DNA of 5,704 nt. Origin: Candidatus Atribacter alterifermentans. GTDB taxonomy: Bacteria; Atribacterota; Atribacteria; Atribacterales; Atribacteraceae. Shown here one piece after another: positions 1-4,450 of this stretch. The DNA lies in assembly GCA_012517635.1 (NCBI GenBank), contig JAAYUP010000206.1:1-5704 (forward strand). The letters run 5' to 3'. Numbering within the stretch: position 1 is the first letter of the stretch; every line of letters starts with the position of its first letter. Under the pieces are notes generated by a model. That model did not search any database. It was not told the DNA's origin and worked only from the letters and a program-made list of their open reading frames with translations. The position numbers were made by a program, and so were the translations under genes.

Positions 1-1
1 C

Positions 2-874
2 TGGAAAACCAATCTCTACTACAATTGGTTGTATTGCCTCAAATCACTTCTTCAACTCAAAAGTGGATATGATTATCCCTTTTATATGAGAAACCAAGCT
101 TGGGAAAAGAAAAGCTTAATCACTTCGCTGGCCAGTTGGTCACAGCTCAGGCATGATGTCATACTTTATGGAAGTCCTTCGGGTGCCGAAAAAGGAGGTT
201 GGGAAGAATGGATTCCCGATCCACCCAAATGCCAAGTTGAAGCCAACCCTGAGTTTTTTAGTCGAATGCTTGAACTCCTGACCCATAGTCGTGATGGATT
301 ACAACAAAGAGATTTGATAACCAAACCGATGCAAGAAAAATTCGAAAAATTTATTGATTTGGTTGATTTTCTTTACCAAGTCTCCTTAAAAGAAGTCACG
401 AATCAGCCTATTACAACCCAAGAACACGAAAAACTCTATACTTTTGGTGCCTTGCTGGAAAATCTCACTATTTCGGTTATGACTGATGATGAAAGTATCA
501 GCAACTGGTTTGAAATACAAAGTGATACTGACAAAAATGTTGCAGTCATCGCCGATATTCATACCGCTCAAATTGAAGTTGATGAGAATGGCCAAAAAAT
601 TGAGAAAAATTTAGCTCTTGAAGTCGGAGTAGGACCAGTTTATGAAATTTATGTGGTCACCGAAGTTGATGGCTATTTAAAGCTGACCCGTGGAGCAACT
701 TTTTCTTACTTTGAATTCCTCCACCCCGCTGATGATCGGTTAACTGATGAGAAATGGCAAGCCATGCTGAAAGCAGGAAGTAATCCACCGCCGCCAAATT
801 GGACTCAGGGATTTTTCTCTTCTCAGTATCCACCGGAAATACCCCGATTGGAATACATCTATTATTTTGATTAA
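2..874 (+). CDS. DUF3160-family protein, C-terminal part (5' end outside window)
   Basis: The frame is open from the first complete codon at position 2 to a TAA at 872-874, so about 290 C-terminal residues are visible and the true start lies upstream. The TTG at 29 is only an internal leucine codon. The protein matches the DUF3160 C-terminal pattern as I know it: LYYNWLYCLKSLL at the start of the window, then SLASWSQLRHDVILYG, then VAVIADIHT, GVGPVYEIYVV and LTRGATFSYFEF, ending with an RLTDEKWQAMLKAG stretch and a short tail. Family members are usually several hundred residues longer, mostly predicted to be exported or lipid-anchored, and have no established biochemical function, so none is assigned. 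The signal peptide cannot be checked here. A hairpin 22 nt past the stop and a separate promoter for the next gene suggest it is not in the glycosylation operon. The family call is confident; its role is unknown. Confidence 0.88.
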   Translation, partial: WKTNLYYNWLYCLKSLLQLKSGYDYPFYMRNQAWEKKSLITSLASWSQLRHDVILYGSPSGAEKGGWEEWIPDPPKCQVEANPEFFSRMLELLTHSRDGLQQRDLITKPMQEKFEKFIDLVDFLYQVSLKEVTNQPITTQEHEKLYTFGALLENLTISVMTDDESISNWFEIQSDTDKNVAVIADIHTAQIEVDENGQKIEKNLALEVGVGPVYEIYVVTEVDGYLKLTRGATFSYFEFLHPADDRLTDEKWQAMLKAGSNPPPPNWTQGFFSSQYPPEIPRLEYIYYFD

Positions 875-896
875 AAACCATTTCTCGAAATGAAAG

Positions 897-934
897 GGAA
901 CACCCCTTATTGCCTGTATTTTAGGGGGTGTTCC
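897..934 (+). terminator. Possible intrinsic terminator after the DUF3160 gene
   Basis: A ten-base perfect inverted repeat, GGAACACCCC (897-906) and GGGGTGTTCC (925-934), extends inward by three more pairs including one G-T, leaving a loop of about 12 nt. It stands in otherwise AT-rich DNA right after a stop codon, which fits a transcription terminator. The weak point is the missing T run immediately after the stem: the next T-rich stretch is at 957-963. It could instead be a 3'-end stabilising or attenuating hairpin. A small palindrome CATTTC/GAAATG at 879-892 lies just upstream. Confidence 0.5.
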
Positions 935-1005
935 ATGCAAAATTTATAAGATTAATTTGTTTTTCATCAATAATTAATAAAAATTAGAAATAATCTGATA
1001 TTTTC

Positions 1006-1073
1006 AATAACCTTTACCGGAAACATCTTCATGGACTGGCCAAAGAGAAATGGCTATAATGTTAAAGGTTATT
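1006..1073. repeat. 11-bp inverted repeat flanking the GT39 promoter
   Basis: AATAACCTTTA at 1006-1016 and its exact reverse complement TAAAGGTTATT at 1063-1073 are separated by 46 nt, which contain the predicted -35 and -10 boxes. The seven-base core AATAACC occurs a third time at 1090-1096, directly before the ATG. Possible roles are paired operator half-sites for a DNA-binding protein or an RNA hairpin. The AT-rich background makes chance occurrence possible. Confidence 0.45.
1032..1060 (+). promoter_or_regulatory. Sigma70-type promoter for the glycosylation operon
   Basis: A perfect -10 box TATAAT lies at 1055-1060. TGGACT at 1032-1037 matches four of six bases of the -35 consensus TTGACA, with an ideal 17-nt spacer. 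Transcription would begin near 1067 and give a leader of about 30 nt before the ATG at 1097. The promoter covers the ATG at 1031, which argues against that codon as the start. No other gene start follows before 2908, so this promoter probably drives all three downstream genes. Confidence 0.6.
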
Positions 1074-1096
1074 ATCAAAGAGGTGAAGGAATAACC
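1067..1096 (+). promoter_or_regulatory. Predicted 5'-leader hairpin presenting the ribosome binding site
   Basis: GGTTATT (1067-1073) can pair with AATAACC (1090-1096). The 16-nt loop carries the Shine-Dalgarno sequence AGGTGAAGG (1081-1089), and the GT39 ATG follows the stem immediately. If transcription starts near 1067, this hairpin would be the entire leader. It could protect the RNA 5' end or tune initiation. The stem is short (seven pairs, two of them G-C), so its stability is uncertain. The Shine-Dalgarno ends 7 nt before 1097 and fixes that start. Confidence 0.4.
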
Positions 1097-2881
1097 ATGG
1101 GATCTCGGAATTCATATAAGTTATTCACTATTCTCCTGATCATCATGACTATTGGGTATTCAATAATTGCTCTTTATCAATTGGGTTCTCGGGTTGCTCC
1201 CGAAACCTTTTGGCGCCCTTTACAGGCTGGAGAAACAATAATAATCGATTTTGGAGAAATAAAAAAATTCCACTCAATTCGTTATTTTGGTGGCATTGGT
1301 GATGGTCAATATCTTTTTGAACTCTCTAATGATAATCAATCCTGGCAAGAAAAACTGAACCTCAAATTTCACGGTATTTTCGATATCTATGTCTGGAAAG
1401 ATGCCGTTCTTGATGGAGAGGGACGTTTTATTCGAATAACCGTTTTACAACCAGGAGGAAGAATGTATGAAATCGGATTCCTTGGTCCTGATGGAAAAGA
1501 AATTATTCCAATTCAAAATATTATACAAAGTGCGACCCCAGCTCTTTTGGAAGGCAATGCAAAAAGAATTGCTGATGAATCAAACACCATACCTGAATTA
1601 CCAAGCTTTTTAAATGGAATGTATTTCGATGAAATCTATTTTGCTCGCACTGCTTATGAGCACCTCCATCGAATGGAACCTTACGATTCGGTTCAGCCTT
1701 TTTTTGCGAAAATTCTTCTATCCATTGGTATAGCAATTTTTGGGATGAATCCTTTTGGGTGGAGAATAGTCGGGACTCTTTTTGGCATTGCTATGATCCC
1801 TCTCATTTATTATTTTGGATTACAGTTATTTAAAAAACCTTTTTATGCCTTCATTGGTGCTTTTCTTCTTACTTTTGATTTTATGCATTTTTCTCATTCT
1901 CGAATTGCTACCATCGAAGTCTATATGGTCTTTTTTATTCTCTGTTCCTATTATTGTATGTTTCTCTTTTACCAAAGAAGTTTTTATGAATACCCCTTAA
2001 AAAAACTACTGATCCCACTTTTTCTATCAGGACTTTTTTATGGATGTGCATCAGCCAGCAAACTGAATGGTATCTTCTCTGGTGGTGGTTTAGCTTTTAT
2101 TTTTTTTACCACTCTTCTTCGTAATTATCGTGTCCATTTAAAAATTAAAAAAGAAACACAAAATATCAAATATTCCGAGCCTTCCTTCACTTCTCCCCCT
2201 TCCATCATGGTTTTCCCCCACTATACCAAAAGGATTATTCTCTGGTGTTTATTCTTTTTTATTGTTATCCCTTTAACCGTTTACGCTTTATCTTTTATCC
2301 CTCTCCTTTTAGTTCCCAATCGTGGACACAGTATTCATGACCTCGTTCAATATCAAATCAATATGTATAATTACCATCGCAATCTAAAGGCAACTCATGG
2401 TTATTCTTCCCCTTGGTGGCAATGGCCATTGCTTATCCGTCCTATTTGGATGTATCAAGGCCAAGGACTTCCTGAAGGAAAAATTGCCTGTATCTCATCG
2501 ATGGGAAATCCAGCTATCTGGTGGCCGGGAACTCTTGCCCTGATTGGTTGTTTTATAATTTGGCTTAAAAAGAGAGACACTACTCTCTTTTTTATTTTAG
2601 CCGGTTTCTTTTCCCAATATCTTCCCTGGGCAATTATCCCTCGCCTCACCTTTATCTATCATTATTTTGCCAGTGTACCTTTCGTTATTTTTTCAATTGT
2701 ATATCTTATCCGAGAATTTTTAGAAAAATATCATGGTTCTAAGTATTTTATTTTTATTTACTTAATTATTGTTGCCGTCCTATTTGTGATGTTTTATCCA
2801 GTTATCTCAGGTATGATCGTCGATCGAGCTTATGTCGCAAGATTTTTACGCTGGATCCCAAGCTGGATATTTTATATATAA
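1097..2881 (+). CDS. GT39/PMT-like membrane glycosyltransferase with extracytoplasmic discoidin-like domain
   Basis: A 594-residue polytopic GT-C enzyme related to protein O-mannosyltransferases. This family moves a sugar from a polyprenyl-phosphate carrier to an acceptor, usually a protein hydroxyl, on the outer membrane face. The ATG at 1097 is chosen because AGGTGAAGG precedes it and a promoter covers the earlier ATG at 1031. In order: TM1 (about 8-30); a beta-rich, F5/8-type-C-like segment (about 40-145) with FELSNDNQSW and FIRITVLQPGG; the acidic D178-E179 pair in YFDEIYF, the expected catalytic loop motif; a helix ending NPFGWR; SRIAT (R269); many further TM segments; and a PMT C-terminal region with a YHRNLKATHGYSSPWW stretch (to 441), MGNPAIWW (469-476) and YHYF (H522). 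Oddly, the usual HPPLGK motif reads QPFFAK (200-205). It heads an operon with the GT2 and GtrA genes, 26 nt before the former. Family confident; sugar and acceptor unknown. Confidence 0.88.
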   Translation: MGSRNSYKLFTILLIIMTIGYSIIALYQLGSRVAPETFWRPLQAGETIIIDFGEIKKFHSIRYFGGIGDGQYLFELSNDNQSWQEKLNLKFHGIFDIYVWKDAVLDGEGRFIRITVLQPGGRMYEIGFLGPDGKEIIPIQNIIQSATPALLEGNAKRIADESNTIPELPSFLNGMYFDEIYFARTAYEHLHRMEPYDSVQPFFAKILLSIGIAIFGMNPFGWRIVGTLFGIAMIPLIYYFGLQLFKKPFYAFIGAFLLTFDFMHFSHSRIATIEVYMVFFILCSYYCMFLFYQRSFYEYPLKKLLIPLFLSGLFYGCASASKLNGIFSGGGLAFIFFTTLLRNYRVHLKIKKETQNIKYSEPSFTSPPSIMVFPHYTKRIILWCLFFFIVIPLTVYALSFIPLLLVPNRGHSIHDLVQYQINMYNYHRNLKATHGYSSPWWQWPLLIRPIWMYQGQGLPEGKIACISSMGNPAIWWPGTLALIGCFIIWLKKRDTTLFFILAGFFSQYLPWAIIPRLTFIYHYFASVPFVIFSIVYLIREFLEKYHGSKYFIFIYLIIVAVLFVMFYPVISGMIVDRAYVARFLRWIPSWIFYI

Positions 2882-2907
2882 AAAAATTGATATTGAGGAT
2901 AGATTTC

Positions 2908-3864
2908 ATGAAAACTATACAATATTCAGTAGTTATACCGGCTTTTAATGAGGAACCGGTAATTGCCGAAACCTATAAACGATTAAAAAAAGTAATGGAT
3001 GGCATTGGAAAGCCTTATGAACTTATTTTTATTAACGATGGAAGTTCTGATCGAACTGGTGAAATCCTTGATGAAATTCATCATAAGGACCCCAATTTAA
3101 AAGTAATTCACTTTGCCAGAAATTTTGGACATGAAGCCGCAACAACCGCCGGATTAGACTATGCATCAGGGCAAGGCATTGTCATCATCGATGCCGACTT
3201 GCAAGATCCACCAGAATTAATACCAGCCATGATTGAAAAATGGAAAGAGGGTTTTGAAGTTGTTTATGGAAAAAGAAAACAACGCAAGGGTGAGTCTGCT
3301 TTTAAAAAAATGACTTCTGCTCTTTTTTACCGTTTTCTACAGCGAATGACCGAAATCAATATGCCTGCTGATGTGGGAGACTTTCGACTTATTGATCGAA
3401 AGGTTGTAGATACCTTAAAAAATATCCGAGAAAAGAATCGTTACATGAGAGGTATTATAAGTTGGGTGGGATTTCGACAAACTGCTATAGAATTTGTTCG
3501 GGAAGAGCGTTGGGCTGGGGAAACCAAATATAACTTAAAAAAACTCCTTCGTTTAGCATGGGATGCTATCACGGCTTTTTCTTACAAACCCTTAAAAATT
3601 GCCACCTATTTAGGATTTATTCTGTCAGGAATGAGCTTCATTTACCTCTTGATAGTCATTTTTGAAAAAGTCTTTACCCAAAAAACGGTACCCGGTTGGG
3701 CTTCTCTGATGGCTATTAGTCTCTTTTTTAATGGAGTCGTTCTCATTATGCTTGGACTATTAGGAGAATATATTGGAAGAATCTACGATGAAACCAAAAA
3801 CCGCCCCTTATACGTCATTCATAAATCCCAAGGCTTTGATGAAAAATCCTCTTCCAATGAATAA
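2908..3864 (+). CDS. GT2 polyprenyl-phosphate glycosyltransferase (GtrB/DPM1-like)
   Basis: A 318-residue membrane-anchored GT-A enzyme expected to transfer a sugar from a nucleotide-sugar to polyprenyl phosphate on the cytoplasmic face, making the donor for a GT-C transferase. The ATG at 2908 has GAGGA at 2895-2899, 8 nt upstream; the earlier TTG at 2887 lacks such a site. Visible motifs are VVIPAFNEE near the N-terminus, NDGSSD (D44), the metal-binding DADLQD (95-100), DFRLIDRKVVD, and R198-x2-R201-x2-G204-x-T-K207-Y, a form of the conserved RxxRxxGxSKY motif. Two C-terminal TM helices follow (about 229-251 and 264-288), then GEYIGRIYDETKNRPLYVI, typical of bacterial GtrB/YfdH/CsbB-type enzymes. 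Length is normal. It lies between the GT39 gene and an overlapping GtrA gene. Glucose, mannose or another sugar cannot be distinguished from sequence. Family very secure. Confidence 0.93.
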   Translation: MKTIQYSVVIPAFNEEPVIAETYKRLKKVMDGIGKPYELIFINDGSSDRTGEILDEIHHKDPNLKVIHFARNFGHEAATTAGLDYASGQGIVIIDADLQDPPELIPAMIEKWKEGFEVVYGKRKQRKGESAFKKMTSALFYRFLQRMTEINMPADVGDFRLIDRKVVDTLKNIREKNRYMRGIISWVGFRQTAIEFVREERWAGETKYNLKKLLRLAWDAITAFSYKPLKIATYLGFILSGMSFIYLLIVIFEKVFTQKTVPGWASLMAISLFFNGVVLIMLGLLGEYIGRIYDETKNRPLYVIHKSQGFDEKSSSNE

Positions 3865-4288
3865 TTTTTCTCTTACTAAGAATCTATTTCAATTTGTCAA
3901 ATTCGGTTTAGTTGGCATTCTAAATACCGCAGTTGATTTCGGAATTTTTACTTTTCTCAATTATCTTCTTGGAGAGCAATATTATCGAATATCACAAATA
4001 ATATCCTATTCTTGTGCGGTTTTAAATAGCTATTATTTTAATAAATCCTGGACTTTTCAAGCTGGTCGTCGTTTCAATCTAATTGAAATGTTCAAATTTT
4101 TAACGATTAATCTCATTTCTCTGGGAGTATCGCTTTTCTTCTTAACTCTCTTTCATGAAAAATATCAAATTGGAATCCTCTTGAGTAAGGTTGGGGCAAC
4201 CTTTTTTTCAGTTTTAATCAATTTTATCGGTAATAAGTTTTGGGTTTTTAAAGAAGAAAAAATCTTCAATGAAAAAGATAAAATATAA
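3839..4288 (+). CDS. GtrA-family membrane protein, putative lipid-linked sugar translocation partner
   Basis: A 149-residue protein with four predicted TM helices (about 18-42, 50-66, 85-105, 112-134), matching GtrA-family size and topology. It contains FVKFGLVGILNTAVDFGIF near the N-terminus and two related motifs ending helices 2 and 4, FNKSWTF (67-73) and GNKFWVF (131-137), a pseudo-repeat seen in this family. GtrA-like proteins are thought to help flip polyprenyl-phosphate sugars, or to serve as the membrane part of DPM-like synthases. The start is uncertain. ATG 3839 has AAGG at 3830-3833 and overlaps the GT2 gene by 26 nt. ATG 3857 (143 residues) has no clear Shine-Dalgarno and overlaps by 8 nt. 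The frame extends back to 3773 inside the GT2 gene, which is unlikely to be used. The overlap suggests translational coupling with the GT2 enzyme, its natural partner. The C-terminal tail is lysine-rich and cytoplasmic-looking. Confidence 0.87.
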   Translation: MKNPLPMNNFSLTKNLFQFVKFGLVGILNTAVDFGIFTFLNYLLGEQYYRISQIISYSCAVLNSYYFNKSWTFQAGRRFNLIEMFKFLTINLISLGVSLFFLTLFHEKYQIGILLSKVGATFFSVLINFIGNKFWVFKEEKIFNEKDKI

Positions 4289-4357
4289 AAATATGGATAA
4301 TTTCATTTTGAACTTATACTCTAATAAAGCTATAGAAAAAATCGTTTGTGCCTGTCT

Positions 4358-4417
4358 CCAATTATGACTTCCATTCGTAAAATGAAAATGAATATCATAA
4401 TCAAAAAGGATAATTGG
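4358..4417. repeat. 8-bp inverted repeat upstream of the thioredoxin-CcdA gene
   Basis: CCAATTAT (4358-4365) and ATAATTGG (4410-4417) are exact reverse complements 44 nt apart, and the second arm abuts the -10 region. The sequence GGATAATT at 4295-4302 also recurs at 4408-4415. These could be operator half-sites, but eight-base AT-rich matches in a region this size can easily arise by chance. The rest of 4289-4419 shows no gene, no tRNA and no convincing terminator. Confidence 0.25.
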
Positions 4418-4425
4418 TATATAAT
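4415..4425 (+). promoter_or_regulatory. Extended -10 promoter for the thioredoxin-CcdA gene
   Basis: TGGTATATAAT contains either an extended -10 box (TGG followed by TATATA at 4418-4423) or a perfect TATAAT at 4420-4425. No good -35 box lies 16-18 nt upstream, which is common for extended -10 promoters. Transcription would start near 4432, leaving a leader of about 20 nt made up mostly of the ribosome binding site. It indicates that this gene is transcribed separately from the glycosylation operon. Confidence 0.5.
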
Positions 4426-4434
4426 TAAAAATTG

Positions 4435-4440
4435 AAGGGG
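4435..4440 (+). promoter_or_regulatory. Ribosome binding site that fixes a TTG start
   Basis: AAGGGG lies 10 nt before the TTG at 4451. An in-frame TGA at 4433-4435 means the TTG is the first possible start in this frame. The ATG at 4441 directly abuts the Shine-Dalgarno, is in another frame and ends at a TGA at 4570, so it cannot be the start of the long reading frame. Confidence 0.7.
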
Positions 4441-4450
4441 ATGTTATTGG

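Noticed and set aside
386..940. Three minus-strand open frames opposite and just past the DUF3160 gene
   Set aside because: They are antisense to well-conserved DUF3160 sequence, overlap each other, and have no convincing ribosome binding site or family features.
1031..1096. ATG at 1031 as the start of the GT39 gene, adding 22 residues
   Set aside because: The codon lies at the predicted -35 box, no Shine-Dalgarno precedes it, and the added residues are polar and unlike a family N-terminus. ATG 1097 has a strong Shine-Dalgarno directly before TM1.
1521..2649. Short open frames on both strands inside the GT39 gene
   Set aside because: They are alternative-frame readings of AT-rich membrane-protein coding sequence, and the GT39 frame carries all the conserved motifs.
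3773..3838. Longer GtrA reading frame starting inside the GT2 gene at 3773
   Set aside because: It would overlap the GT2 gene by about 90 nt, and its extra N-terminal residues are an out-of-frame reading of the conserved GT2 C-terminus.
4289..4419. Terminator after the GtrA gene
   Set aside because: The only long pairing (TTTCATTTT at 4301-4309 with AAAATGAAA at 4379-4387) is AT-only with a loop near 70 nt and no following T run.
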